Below the pieces are notes generated by a model, which did no database searches, was not told the origin of the DNA, and saw only the letters and a program-made list of their open reading frames with translations. From Ornithodoros turicata (taxonomy: Eukaryota; Arthropoda; Arachnida; Ixodida; Argasidae): a DNA stretch of 64,000 nt. Shown here piece by piece: positions 23,059-34,088 of the stretch. The stretch is from contig NC_088201.1 of NCBI RefSeq assembly GCF_037126465.1, positions 198,036,403 to 198,100,402 on the forward strand, written 5' to 3'. The first letter of the stretch is position 1. Every line of letters begins with the position of its first letter. A program made the position numbers and the translations under genes.

Positions 23059-23302
23059 TATGCACTTAAAAACAGAACTTCACCGCATAGCACGCTGTGT
23101 TCCAACCATCGCCACGAATGATTGGATTATCGCTTGTGATCCGATGAGAGATGGATGCGCATGCCTCTTTGTGGCAATTTTCATATATCCAAATTGCCAC
23201 GCCCTGGTCTACTTTCCAATCAAAAGCGATAACGCTATCATTCGTGGAAATGGTCGGCGTACGGCGTGCTATGCGGTGAAGTACTGTTTTGTAGAGTGTG
23301 TC
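23059..23302. mobile_element. Palindromic MITE (copy 2 of the 15106 family)
   Basis: Shares ACTTCACCGCATAGCACG at the left end and its complement GTGCTATGCGGTGAAGT at the right end. The outer TIR (CACTTAAAAACAGA / CACACTCTACAAAACAG) has diverged. Internal inverted segments include ATTTTCATATATCCAAATTG and AATCAAAAGCGATAA. It is noncoding and more diverged than copy 1. Confidence 0.8.
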
Positions 23303-23906
23303 ATCAGGGTTTACTTCCCAGATTTTCACAGGAGTGGTGTTCGTAGTCCAAACCAAATGCCTGCTCAGAAGTTGATTTAGATCAAATAAATTAAAGTCAA
23401 TCGAGCAAATCAAACTTTCTCGATATTGTCATAACATTCGTGATTCTTTTACAAGGCTGGTTGTAAACAATTACCTACTAGGGTTCGAAGCCCGGCACAC
23501 CGGGGTCCTGAAATCCCGGAATTTGAGCATAATTTGAGCATTTGGCAAGTCCAAACCGCGCGATTTCGAGATTATAAATTTCGGCTTTTTTGACAATAAA
23601 TATTCCGTGGTACGAGTGGAAGAGAGAGAGAAGGGTTCCAATCGATGTTTTGTTTCAAGCGTCCCTTCCTCAAAAAAATATCGTTTGCGATCCGAAACGC
23701 ACCAACCTAGTCGTCCACGACACTTTACAACGACATTAGCTGCTGACACATGTAAACTACGCAAGCTGTAGAGGAAAACAGCCCTCAAGTAGCACAAAAA
23801 CCCCATGAAATCAGAAGGAGTTTTCTAATCCTAAAACAAGAAATATTACAGGATATCTGTTTTGTTCTCTTAATCCTCACGAATAAGTATAATATATTGA
23901 ATTAAT
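23303..23906. other. No gene recognised
   Basis: Contains repeat-like text (CGAAATCCCGGAATTTG-type blocks at about 23500) that recalls the CCCGGGATTCCGGGAT cluster near 24765. No coding match. Confidence 0.45.
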
Positions 23907-23915
23907 ATCATAATA

Positions 23916-23964
<49 letters not shown>

Positions 23965-23966
23965 TA
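23907..23966. repeat. (AAT)n microsatellite
   Basis: About 17 near-perfect ATA/AAT units after an imperfect ATATAAT lead-in. Simple repeat. Confidence 0.95.
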
Positions 23967-25181
23967 TTGAATGAAATATTATATTGATATTGAAATCTGG
24001 AGACAGAAAATGGAGACAGCCTTTTCAGAGAACTATAGACTCTGCTGCTTGAGACCAGAACACAACAGTCACTGTGGACGAATAAAAGGCAAGCGGAGCA
24101 AACCGCATTATTCCATGTATTCACACAAGTGGCATTCCCCAGAATACTCCAGCGAATGATGCGAAATACGTGATTCATTTTTGCGGCTGCGTAACTAGAA
24201 TTGCTGTACATCATAAGTATGGATCTTCTCGTGCACTACTAACTGCGGGAAATATCCTGGACGCAGCCAGAAGGTATCGCGTAGCAGACGACAAAAAGAG
24301 ACAGATTTCATTGCGACATTTCAGTTGACATGCAGGCACGGTGCGAGAGAGAGAGAGGGAGATACATGATGACGATGATATGGGGATGACTTCCGCTCAT
24401 TGAGCAGAATGTTACCCCGTTGCTATTGGGGGAAAATGAGAGGGTGGTGATGAGGATGATGCTGACGGCGCTGACGGAGTCTTAGAGGGAGTCCATCAGG
24501 CCGGTACTTTCAAGGAATTCGATAAAGGGAAGGAAGACAGACATCTGCTTTTGTTTGTCGCGGCACGGTGCGAATACTCAATGTAATACGCAGGCTTGCC
24601 CCATTGAGCAGTTTTTTTTTTTTTTTTTTGCGCTCTTTTCCTTTCGAACCTTCCGTGGTGATGACAGAAGACGTGAACTATATCAATATTTGTGATAGCA
24701 TGGTAATGCAAGTGGATACGGTCATTTACGGCATCTTGGGTATAGTTTCGAAAAAAATCCCGATCCCGTCCCGGGATTCCGGGATCCACATTTCGAAATT
24801 CCGAAATCCCGGGAATGTGAAACGGCTCGGGATTCCGAACGCTACTGCCTGCCTTTACATCAGTGGCCCATGTACCGTCATTGTGGATTACCCAATGAGA
24901 GAGACTTCGACAGAGAGTGAGACTTCGTGTTGTGTCTGTCCCTTCGTGTTCCCTAGTCTCGGGGTTTTTACATTATGCATCATCTTCACCAGCTCGCTTG
25001 CTTCCTAGCCATTTTTTCATTGTCATACCCAAATGTGTTCTGTTTATGCGTTTCTATATGTCTGCAACACTGGTGCAGCATAGACCACACGTGCGTTCTG
25101 CAACATTGGAAAACATTACAATAAAAGTGTCGTACTCAGCATATCATATAGCGGGTTTTTGACGCATTATCGTATAGTGTA
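23967..25181. other. Repeat-rich interval without genes
   Basis: Contains GATGATGAC/GAGGATGATG-type low-complexity stretches (24360-24470) and a poly(T) run (24608-24629). At 24755-24835 is a cluster of CCCGGGATTCC variants in both orientations. 24921-25030 is a copy of the dispersed repeat also found at 19040-19140 (shared CACCAGCTCGCTTGCT). Confidence 0.6.
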
Positions 25182-25697
25182 TTATTCAACTGGAGCGTGC
25201 AACTTCAATGACAAGCAAAGGGCATCGTCGATTACATAGTGGCGCTGTTGAAATGCTTCGAGCGGTATGAGGAAGAACCTAACACCAGGATTACGGCCAC
25301 CCTGTGGTCTCACGTAGGAAGTACGGGTATGGGAGCCGAACACAGCAGGTACCGGGATGGTATAGTCTTCGTCATGAGGGTGGCAGAGGGTTATCGTGTA
25401 CGGCGTATTGAATGGCCATTCCAGGTTATCTTCATTGCGACAGGGGCACAGGCGTAGCGCAGCCGCCAGATGCGGCTTTCCATCCTTGTCCCCGGCAGTA
25501 ACCTCTAGCTCGAAGGTGTAACCTTTCAACATGAACGTCGTACTGGCTATTCTGTAATTTCCTCCGACTTCACCAAGTTTCACCAACTTTCTTATTCCTT
25601 TCGGCCTCCATTTGATTTCTGTATGTGACACAACCTCCAGGTTCCTATCCGCAATAGGGTTTTGGTTATCTTCAATACGCGGACTTGGTGGCCGCAC
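25182..25697 (-). CDS. MATH (TRAF-C) domain terminal exon
   Basis: A 171-codon minus-strand frame starts at a good splice acceptor (CTTTGTCAG at 25698-25706, phase 0) and runs to TAA at 25182. It begins VRPPSPRIEDNQ and has TRAF-C/MATH features: GGNYRIASTTFMLKGYTFEL, LRLCPC, DNLEWPFNTPYTITLCHP, then GVRFFLIPLEAFQQRHYVIDD and a closing LCLSLKLHAP strand. TRAF MATH domains trimerise and bind receptor tails or adaptors in TNF/Toll-type signalling; ticks have many TRAF-like genes. Upstream RING, TRAF-type zinc-finger or coiled-coil exons are not recognisable toward higher coordinates. The frame is open and undamaged, the best host gene here, but it could be a retained fragment. Confidence 0.75.
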   Translation of the reverse strand: MRPPSPRIEDNQNPIADRNLEVVSHTEIKWRPKGIRKLVKLGEVGGNYRIASTTFMLKGYTFELEVTAGDKDGKPHLAAALRLCPCRNEDNLEWPFNTPYTITLCHPHDEDYTIPVPAVFGSHTRTSYVRPQGGRNPGVRFFLIPLEAFQQRHYVIDDALCLSLKLHAPVE

Positions 25698-25719
25698 CTG
25701 ACAAAGATACAAAGAACGA

Positions 25720-26140
25720 CGTTAGATGTGAAATGCAAATGCGAAAATGCAATATTCAAACGGATGAAGGTGGGAAATAATGAGCATGCATACAAAGGAT
25801 GTACATATGAGGGACATAATAGAGGAAAACAGCAATTGGGGAAGAGGCGCAATATTTGAAACAAAACATGAGACAGTGGAATGGTGAGAAGCAAAGGTTA
25901 CTAAATAATAATTGTGAAAGCAGTAAGAGCAAAGAAGCAGATGAAGGCACCAAAAGTTAAGGTAAATAATATGCATATCACTTTTAAATTCAGCGTATGA
26001 GGAAAAAAAATAGGATATAAGGACGAACATGTATTTTCCGAAATTTGGCAGCGTGTGAGTGGATCGTGTGGTCTGGTTTTCTGTACATAAAATGACGGAG
26101 GATTGTGAGGGGCACCACAAGACTAGCGGAAATTTATGCG
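25720..26140. other. No exon recognised upstream of the MATH exon
   Basis: Probably intron of the MATH gene. A long-looking minus frame here is low-complexity and unlike any TRAF segment. Confidence 0.4.
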
Positions 26141-26149
26141 GCCTAGCAA

Positions 26150-26600
26150 GAATGGGGAGCTAACAGTGCACACAGGTAAAGGAACGTGGAATCAGCAATT
26201 TGGCGCCACGATGTTAGGGGGAGGAGTCGAAAGTGTTTTCAGAGAGTCGGGTAGTCGAACGAATCAAAGACAGGGATACCCCGGAGCTAAAGTTAGGAAA
26301 AAAGTGAAGCGCACGTTTCTGAACAGCTTCGAGGCGATTTCTCACACTAAGGCACAAAGCGTTCCATGCAACAGATGCATACTCTAGTTGTGGTAAAACG
26401 AGCGCCTTTTAGAGTTTAACAAAAACCGTGGGAGTTCCAAAAACTTGACACGTGTCAGTTAAGTAACTCAGTCCCCGAAGAGCAGAACGACATACTGCGG
26501 CGACATGATCATGGGACGTCAGTATGGCTTCGGAGCTGCCTCGAAGATCACGGACACAACTAACTCGAGGTATTTCAGCACTTCACATGTAGCGGAAGAG
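26150..26600 (-). pseudogene. Non-LTR RT C-terminal fragment
   Basis: The minus strand reads a degenerate FDSxLxxxxH-type segment, then HVAAVCRSALRGLSYL. It continues KALVLPQLEYASVAWNAL and RNRLEAVQKRALHFFPNF, the thumb/connection segment shared by Jockey/CR1-type retroelements. Stops interrupt it. 5'-truncated relic. Confidence 0.75.
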
Positions 26601-27079
26601 TGGAAAGTTTGTCTTACACGTAAACGAAGCAATGTTAGTTTTTGCAACGTTGACCTCGATGTGGTTGTTAGTGCCTGGTGTTCAAACAACAGTTACCCAA
26701 TGAAGGTTGCACAATTTTTTAGATCTAAAACTATTGAGATGCAAACTGTGTATATCTAAAGAACCTAAAAATGTGCGACAGGATGACATATGTTAAGGTT
26801 TTGCCGTATTCTGCTTAAAACCTGCAAAATATGTACAACATGCACAATGTGCAAATAGTCTACACACTTTTATTTAAAATATCTTGCTATCATCAGATGC
26901 TTTCAGTTCTCAGAGCGACCGGTCCAGGTCTGCCGTGTGCCCGACCACCTCGTCTTGACCTTTCCCCTTTTGTCTTTCTTTTTTCTGCCAATAAATCCCC
27001 CCACCCGCTCATTTCGTCTTGCGAGTCTGCTTGGCTCTCATTGCGTGCGTTAAAGGGTGTCTTCTCGGTCTACCTGAGA
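26601..27079. other. No gene recognised
   Basis: AT-rich, with an AATAAA at about 26990 in a pyrimidine-rich segment. No supported feature. Confidence 0.4.
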
Positions 27080-27440
27080 AGTGAAACACAAATTACAGTT
27101 CACCCTTGTAAGTAGAATGTGGTTTACTATCCCTCTGTCCTGCCGAAGAAAATATGTCGGGCACACTGGCAGATGTCTCAATACAAGACTCAGAGAACAT
27201 GAGCATCAGAGCAAAATGCTGTCAGTGTTCACCTGGCTATCCACTGCAAGGTGTGCTGGTGTGCATTATCGTTTTCAGCAGACTGCTCATCTGGGTTCTT
27301 CCGAGAGTGCATTAACAGGTGTCAATGTTAATGGCATATGTGGGATAGCCTGGACGGGGGAGGAAGTGTGTATAAGGCAACGTTCTATTGCTCTCCTGGG
27401 AAAAGAGATTGAGTTCTTGAGAAGAGCTCTGATCTGCTGA
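27080..27440 (+). pseudogene. Penelope-like element GIY-YIG fragment
   Basis: The open frame encodes FTIPLSCRRKYVGHTGRCLN, matching the GIY-YIG nuclease block of Penelope-like elements, followed by TRLREHEHQSK. It closes with a conserved C-terminal block IRQRSIALLGKEIEFLRRA. The RT half is missing. It abuts the non-LTR fragment at 27480. Confidence 0.8.
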
Positions 27441-27805
27441 TGCGACCCGGTAAGAGATATGTAGGATTAGAAAAACGTTAACAACAACACCAATAGACAT
27501 ATAACTGATAGTGGTTCTTATCTAACATTGGCGTACAACAGGGATCTATATACTAGGTCCGCTTCTCTCTTTGCTGTATATCAGGGGTGCCGAAGGGGCG
27601 GCCCGCGTGGCCCCCGAGCAAAAAAATAAAAGAAATCATCTCTGGGCTTTATGAATGGTCGTGGCGTTGTACTGGGCGTTGTCTGGGCTCTGTACTCGTG
27701 CAGTTTATTTTGCTTTGGTTAGTCATAGAAAGCTGTTGCCATTTACCTGTGACAGCCGATGACACTCCAAATAAAGACGAACGTGGCCGGTTGGTACATG
27801 ACAAC

Positions 27806-27942
27806 AGCGAAGACGATGAAAGTAACAGACAGACAGGGAACGCCGAACTTTTAATCATAATTCACCTTTAATCGTATGATTATAGGTTGAAAGTACGACG
27901 TTCCCTGTCTGGGTCTGTGTGTTACTTTCGTCGTCCTCGCTG
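27806..27942. repeat. Inverted repeat inside the hAT
   Basis: Arms with GACAGGGAACG (27833-27843) and CGTTCCCTGTC (27900-27910) extend outward through GAAAGTAAC/GTTACTTTC and GCGAAGACGA/TCGTCCTCGC. Imperfect arms of about 37-43 nt around a 56-nt spacer. Possibly a nested MITE or the element's own structure. Confidence 0.75.
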
Positions 27943-28176
27943 ACGACTCTCTAAACCTGCCCCTGCGTGGCTTATTTTTACTCGATTGATATTCCTAGTA
28001 CATTCCTACCAAAATTTCTTAGGAAACCCTACATAGCCCATTTGTTAATTTGTTGGATTCAATGGCACCAGAAAGGAACCGGTTCAGTCGCAGCAGAGCA
28101 AGCGTTTGGGCTGGTTGGTTCATATTGAAATAAAAACAATTAAAAAAACCCAGTTAGTCGCAGGCTTGGTGATCTC

Positions 28177-28610
28177 ATGAGCGAAAAATTCTTCGATTTC
28201 AGGATACTTGAAACAGGAGTTTTTTGGTCGTCGTTTTCTGCAGCTGTGGACAACGTTCCCCATGACCACTTAGAAATGGAACTGATTGACCTGCAGTGCG
28301 ACATACCGATTTCGAACAAATTCGCTGAAGTTGGTGCAGCTTTGTTTTATTCTTACGTTGGACGAAAGTATCCGAAGATACGTATGTTGTCGTGGAGAAG
28401 CCTGTCCGTGTTCGGTACAACAGACGTCTAATAATAATATTTCATGGCTCGAAACGTAGCAAGACAGCTGTGTCAACATAGGTCTGCGAGCAGGTGTTTC
28501 CCGCTGTGATGAACCTGAATAAGTCAAAGTTGCAATCACAGCTCACAAACGAACTAATCAACGCAGTCCTTCAGATTGCAACTAAGCAGTCACACTTCAC
28601 ACGATGCTGA
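28177..28610 (+). pseudogene. hAT transposase C-terminal fragment
   Basis: The frame encodes FSAAVDNVPHDHLEMELIDL and QCD, then FAEVGAALFYSYV, YPKIRMLSWRSLSVFGTTDV. After a frameshift it reads MNLNKSKLQSQLTNELINAV and LQIAT. This matches the GTF2IRD2/ZBED-like branch of hAT transposases near the dimerisation domain. The catalytic core is absent. Confidence 0.75.
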
Positions 28611-29950
28611 CGCAATAGTTAAAAGCAGGAAGTGCCAAGTTTCATCAGCACACATCAAATAAAAAGGACTGTTGACCATGTGATTCAGCAACTCAAATAT
28701 ATACGTCTCATGTCATGGTACGCCTGTGTTGCGTCATCTATATCAGGAACAGGCTACCCCAAACCCGTGGTATGCGGCCCGCGTACACGAATGAGTTCGG
28801 CACCCCTGCTGTATATTAACGACCTCCCTGAGCACATCGAATTTTCTGAAGTACTATTGTATGCAAATGACACTACTTTGATACGAACAGGTAAGGATAT
28901 CGATGATCTATCGTTAAATTTAAATATAGACATTGGTAATCTCGTTCATTGGTGTCATACTAATAAATTACAGTTAAACGCCAATAAAACAGTGTCAATG
29001 ATTTTTTTTTATTCTCATCAGCATAATGTTGTCACGCCGACTTCAGTATCCATTCTGAGAAGTTCATTACAATTTCGTCATGAAGTCAAATTTTTACGAG
29101 TCATATTTGACAGACCTCTTCGTTTTACATTGCACATTAAACATATTGTCCGCAGGATCTCATATGGCATACGTGTTCTTGTGAGAACCCGAAAGTTTTT
29201 CCCATTGTCTATCTTACTCAATTTATATAATGCCTTTGTACATTCCCACATATCTAACTGTGCTCTTGTCTGGGGCTAAACTTACAAAACACATCCTCGT
29301 GCTGCTCACATAACACAGAACCGTACTGTTACGATCTTGTTTGATGTGCCATTTTTCTCTCATGTCTCATATCATGACATTCATATCCTTAGAGCTCATG
29401 ATATAATTTCTTACAGTGTACAGTGTAGACCTCATACATCGCATCTTAAACCTTAATCTCATCTTGTCAAAAATTAATTTTAGTCACCTCAGTTCGAACC
29501 AAAGCCCGAGGGCTTGTGCATGTGGCAGGTTGAACTTACCTTTGGTGAAAACAAACTATGGGAGGCTGTGATTTTTGTTTTGAGGAGCCTGTGAGTGGAA
29601 GCAATTGTCTCGAGGTATAATAAATTTACATTCGTCTTTTTTTTTATATAAATCGAGTGAGGCATGTGTTAATTCATAATGCAGTTTTATTTCTCTGATT
29701 GTTTGTTGTTATCTCTTGAATTCCATTTATCTGTCCTGATTTTGTTTATTTGTTTATTGTCTTATTGTATGGTATGCCTTGTAGCCTTACTTAGCTCCAA
29801 ACTAGTGCTTTACTGACTAATTTTAAAAAAAATCACGAAGGATCCTTTAAACGGGATTGCCCTCTGGTCCCTTCAGTTCTATGATAATTGTGTGCATTGT
29901 CTGAAGGAATGGAATTAAAAAAGATTATTGATTTGATTGACTAATTGAAT

Positions 29951-30323
29951 GAATATGGGACAATCCTGCGAGAATGCACTCTAAGAAAAAAAGGGAGTCG
30001 CGAGGCGTCAAATGCGCGCTTTACCCCCATTCGTCGTTTCTCCGACAATGACTCCCCCGTTCCTTCTCGCATTCCTTCGAGGGGAAGCTGTTGCGTGCGA
30101 GAAAGGAAGGAGAGTGCACCCGTGAAGCCGCCAACAGTGCCCTCAAAATGTGAGTCTGCGTGAAACGGCTGCTCGCATGCAATAAAACGCATAGGTGAAA
30201 AGTTTGATCTGCTAATGTGCGACGTACAAACAATGATCCCAATAAACCATAAAAAGCCCATGGACGTCCTCATCTGGTCCAGATATCCTCGTCCAATTTA
30301 AACATCAATAGGACACCCATAGG
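29951..30323. other. Gene-free; left part looks like a MITE end
   Basis: CACTCTAAGAAAAAAAGGGA at 29978 resembles the CACTCTTAGAAA ends of other MITEs here. No right end was found. Confidence 0.4.
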
Positions 30324-30601
30324 TGTTATGGTTGAGAGACTGGATAGCCCGACGTCGCACGAAGTTGTCGTGCCCACATTGTCAACATGGGAAGCGAGAA
30401 ACGCCCCCCACCCCGGCGCTATCGCATAGATAGGAAACACATGTCTACTTCGAGGATCGGGCAAGAACAAAAGAGAAGAGCGCACGGCCTCCGTTTATTT
30501 TTATACTCTGTCTCAGCCGCTAGCAATAAGTGGCGCTACCTTCTGTACGCATTAACCACAATGCAGCGCTGCATGTAAGGAACACCATCAAGAATATAAC
30601 A
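30324..30601 (-). repeat. 3' LTR of Gypsy B
   Basis: Read on the minus strand it starts TGTTATATTC and ends CCATAACA, an inverted TGTTA/TAACA pair. It is preceded by a polypurine GAGGGGGGAGGAC (plus 30602-30615 region). It contains TATAAAA and AATAAA close together (30500-30515), as expected for promoter and polyadenylation signals. Confidence 0.75.
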
Positions 30602-30717
30602 GTCCTCCCCCCTCAGACAACTACTTAATCGGAAACAAATGGATACAAACAACAGTTACAATATATTAACGAAACACATCCATACTAAGCGTCAGCAAAC
30701 AATGCATCGGACGCACA

Positions 30718-32760
30718 TCACTGCGGAGAGTACCTTTGCAGAGGCTTTACAGTTCTTTTGCTACGCCGCAGTGGGGTCTTGCTCTCAACCGTACTGTCCA
30801 CGGTACCGTTACCTCCTGCGGGGCGATCTGACTGCTGGGCAAAAGTCTGACCCACATCCGCTGCTGTGGTTCCCTCGTTGACAGGTGTTTGAGAGAGACC
30901 GGCAAGGCTCTCTGATACAACAGCTGGCTGAGGCTCAACTCGTGATGGTACAACCTCTCCCATAGCAGGAACACTCGGCCTTAGATGGTCATTGTGTCGA
31001 TGCCACGTGGAGCCATCTTCAACAGTGACAGCCGCTGAAGAATTGCTCAAGGTTCCGACAACACGAGCAGGAGCCCATGTTGCTCCCCAACGGAAATCCC
31101 TGTCAAACACGTCGTGACTAGCTCCAAAAGGTGGACCACGACGGCAACCCTCATCGGCGTGCAGCTTCTGCTTTAGTTGCTTGAAGTGTACTGAAGAATG
31201 AAGACTTGGCCGCAGCACATCCAATGGAGTCTTAAACATTCTACCAGTAAGCAATTCACAAGGTACCCTCCCTGTAACTTCATGTGGTGTTGTTCTATAT
31301 TGAAACAGAAACCTGGCGATTTGAGTCTTGAAACACCCTGGTGCACTTTTCTTCAATTTGTTTTTGACAGTTTGCACTACACGCTCAGCAGCACCATTTG
31401 ATGCTGGGTGATAGGGGGTACTAACATTCTACGAATCCCGTTACGTGTTAAAAAGTCTAAATACTGCGCACTAGCGAACGCAGGTCCATTGTCAGACACA
31501 ATCAAATCCGGGAGTCCGTGCTGTGCAAAAACCAACCGTACGACATCAATTGTGGATTCTGCAGATGTAGATTTGACGGGGAACACCTCGACCCACTTTG
31601 AGTATGCATCAACAATGACTAAAAACGTATGACCCAAAAACGATCCACCAAAATCGACATGGAGCCTATGCCAAGGCCTTTGAGGGAACGGCCATGGTGT
31701 CTGCTGAGCAGGTCTTTGTGTCCTTTGCAGAGATTGACAAATAGAACAAGTCTTGACATTACTCATGATGTCATTGTCGATCCCTGGCCACCAAACATGG
31801 CTCCTGGCGATCTTCTTGCTCTTCTCAATGCCTGGATGTCCGGCATGCAGCATCTTGAGCACTCTGGACTGCAATGCCTTAGGAATAACTGCTCTTGCTC
31901 CCCACAGCACACAACCTTCATGAAGACTCAACCGAGCACTTCTTGCACTGTAGAGATACCCCTCAGGTCCCAGTGAAATAACTTCACCTCTTGAGAGAGC
32001 AAGGAAGACTTGACTAAGCACAGGATCATTCTTCGTAGCTCGAGCTACAATGGTTGGCGTCAGAAGGTCTGAATAGGCTTGCTCAAGCATGAAGACTTCA
32101 GCTGGAACAGTTGACTGTACCTGATAAGCAGGAAGTGGCAGTCTATTCAATGCGTCAGCATGAAGAAGATCCCTTCCAGGTTTATACAAAAGTTCGTACT
32201 GATATGCGGAAAGTTTGAGTGCCCACCTCACGAGCCGAGGAGATGCTTTAACTGGTACCGGCTTGTTGGCACCCAACAATCCCAAAACTGGCTTATGATC
32301 AGTATATGCTCTAAAGAACATTCCCCACAGGTACTGGTGAAAACGTTCTGTACCGAACACCAAGGCTAGCGCCTCCTTATCAAGCTGACTGTATCGTTGT
32401 TCTGCCTCAGACAAGCTTCGGGAGGCAAAAGCGATAGGACGCTCTCTGCCATCAGCTTCTTTTTGAGATATGACAGCCTCGGTACCATAAGGAGATGCGT
32501 CACAGCTAAGGTACAGCGGCTTGGCAGGATCAAAATGCTCAAGGATGGGCGCAGCTAACATGAGATGCTTGCTTTCGTTGAAGGCATCTTCTTGGGCTCT
32601 GCCCCACTCCCATCTTTTCCCAGCTGTGAGAAGCAGATACAATAGGCGAAGGCAAGATGACCAAGTTGGGCAAAAATCTTCTATAAAAGTTTATCAGGCC
32701 CAGATAACTTTGAAGCTCTTTAACATCACGCGGAGCTGGTGCCTTGGAAATGGCTTCCAC
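30718..32760 (-). pseudogene. Gypsy B pol: RT end, RNase H, integrase (two frameshifts)
   Basis: RT end: PRDVKELQSYLGLINFYRRF (32700 region). After a frameshift about 32640 a 421-codon frame carries RNase H (YLSCDASPYG, AFASRSLSEAEQRYSQLDKE, YTDHKPVLGLL). It continues with the integrase zinc-binding region (HAGHPGIEKSKK, CSICQ) and the first two catalytic acidic residues (LHVDFGGSF, IVSDNGPAF). A second frameshift about 31390 precedes the C-terminal 219 codons (VKNKLKKSAPG, RWGATWAPARVV, LRRSKRTVKP). It would integrate element cDNA; nonfunctional as written. Confidence 0.9.
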
Positions 32761-32823
32761 CTTGCTGTTATCTGGAGACAGTCCCTCTTTCAGTCCCTAT
32801 CAGTTCCTCTCACGTGTGAGCAG

Positions 32824-32961
32824 ACGGTGACGTCTGCTCACCATCCATTTCGTTTCGTGGATTTCGAAGATGTTCGAGCCATGGTCGAACGCCTGAATGA
32901 AAGGTACGCAGACAAACGTATGATGCATGTCAGTGATCAGACGTTTAATACTGTCGCCTAA
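32824..32961 (+). CDS. Possible terminal exon of an unknown host gene
   Basis: After an acceptor-like CAG (32821-32823) a 45-codon frame reads TVTSAHHPFRFVDFEDVRAM and VERLNERYADKRMMH before TAA at 32959. About 630 nt later there is AATAAA (33592-33597) with GT-rich sequence beyond. I do not recognise the protein. A hairpin (32816-32825 with 32832-32841) overlaps the proposed splice site, so the start is doubtful. Confidence 0.3.
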   Translation, partial: TVTSAHHPFRFVDFEDVRAMVERLNERYADKRMMHVSDQTFNTVA

Positions 32962-34088
32962 CTGTGTGCATGGAGGTACGCCTTGTCCCGTATATACACG
33001 CGTCCCGTATTACATCGCTTTCTGCCGGTTATCAGTCATGATCTGGTAGATGATTATGCGTGGCGTTACTTGTTGCGTTTTGTTGCGCTATTTGAATGTG
33101 TCTGATGTTTAATACACTGGTGTGCATGAAAAGGAAAACAGCGTGCATCGCGTACGCCGGGCTCCTCGAATTTTGTCATTAGGCGCGTAACGATAGCATG
33201 TCTTACATAGCGTATTCAGCCAATTAACGTTGCCTGTGCTCGGGTTTACCATATCATTAACAGGTTCCTTTTCTTTTTGCTTTCATTCAGACGCCGACAG
33301 CTGTTCGTTGCCTTGCGACCCGCGAGCATATGGCCCCTGTCACCTGAAAATTCTACAGCTGTGCTGGGATGAAGCGGACAGCTTCTGCGACTCATCACGT
33401 GCTATGTATGTGTGTAATCATATCTACTTTGTCCAAACCTAATAGGTTCCCTTAAGGATTGTATAATATGATAGTCACGCTTTCTGTTGCTCGGCACTAT
33501 TTATTCGTTGTTTATTCTGCAGTATTCTGTAATAATCGTGTAGATTTACTTGCATTTAAATGTTGCTTCTTGTTTATATGTTTACCGTGTCAATAAATTT
33601 GTACATGTGAATTCCTTCGTCTTCTGGATCTTCATTTTCTGCTTCTCGATAATATTAGCATTAGCAGATGGCCTGGCGAAGCGCTCGGAACAGGGGGGGG
33701 GGGGGGATGGAGAGAGAATTCGAGTGAGAGGGTGTGGAAAGGGCACGCGGCGCACATGCGCAGTTCGATCAGCCAGCGCGCGCTTTTTGGCGCCGTTTTC
33801 CGGCTACTTTGTCGTCATTCGTTACGGATGATCAGGTGGTCAAGGGGGGCGGTGGTTTTAGTGGCGAAACTGTGGAAGCTACAGCTGCACTCCTCTGGCT
33901 CTAACGGACGTTTGTCATCGCGGCGAGTGGTACGCATGATCTCGAGCGTATTATTGTTCCGCTAAGTCTTAGAGGGTTTGTACTGTCGTTCCCAGTTTAT
34001 GCTGTCGTTCTAGCAACCCGTCTGAGAAAGAGCCCGTAAGGGGAAATGTTTCTGTCAACCCACAGCAGACCAGTCAGGCTCGTTTGAA
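32962..34088. other. Possible 3' UTR, then GC-rich promoter-like stretch
   Basis: AATAAA at 33592. A 14-G run at about 33693 is followed by GC-rich sequence with GCGCACATGCGCA (33745-33760), reminiscent of NRF-1-type promoter motifs, just upstream of the candidate small gene at 34089. No other coding match. Confidence 0.35.

Larger units (their letters stand above)
27582..28808 (+). mobile_element. hAT transposon, 1,227 bp, perfect 8-bp target duplication
   Basis: TIRs CAGGGGTGCCGAA and TTCGGCACCCCTG, flanked by CTGTATAT at 27574-27581 and again at 28809-28816. The duplication lies inside the codons of a host RT (LLYINDL), so the empty site can be deduced exactly. Only the end of a transposase remains inside (28177-28610). 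Confidence 0.95.
27480..29950 (+). pseudogene. CR1/Jockey-like non-LTR RT split by a hAT element
   Basis: Before the hAT: GVQQGSI then LGPLLSLLY (27517-27581, with a frameshift). After it: INDLPEHIEF, LLYANDTTLI (the FADD/YADD box as YAND), NKLQLNANKTVSMIFF, VKFLRVIFDRPLRFTLHI, LYNAFVHSHISNCALVWG. The 3' UTR runs to a TTGATTTGATTGACTAATTG tail near 29940. The active-site change from D to N plus frameshifts make it dead. Confidence 0.85.
30324..32790 (-). mobile_element. Ty3/Gypsy retrotransposon B, 5'-truncated
   Basis: Minus-strand order is end of RT (about 32760), RNase H, integrase, polypurine tract and 3' LTR (30324-30601). The gag, protease and most of RT are missing, with a junction near 32790. 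Two frameshifts only (about 32640 and about 31400) break otherwise clean coding, so the copy is relatively young. Confidence 0.85.
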
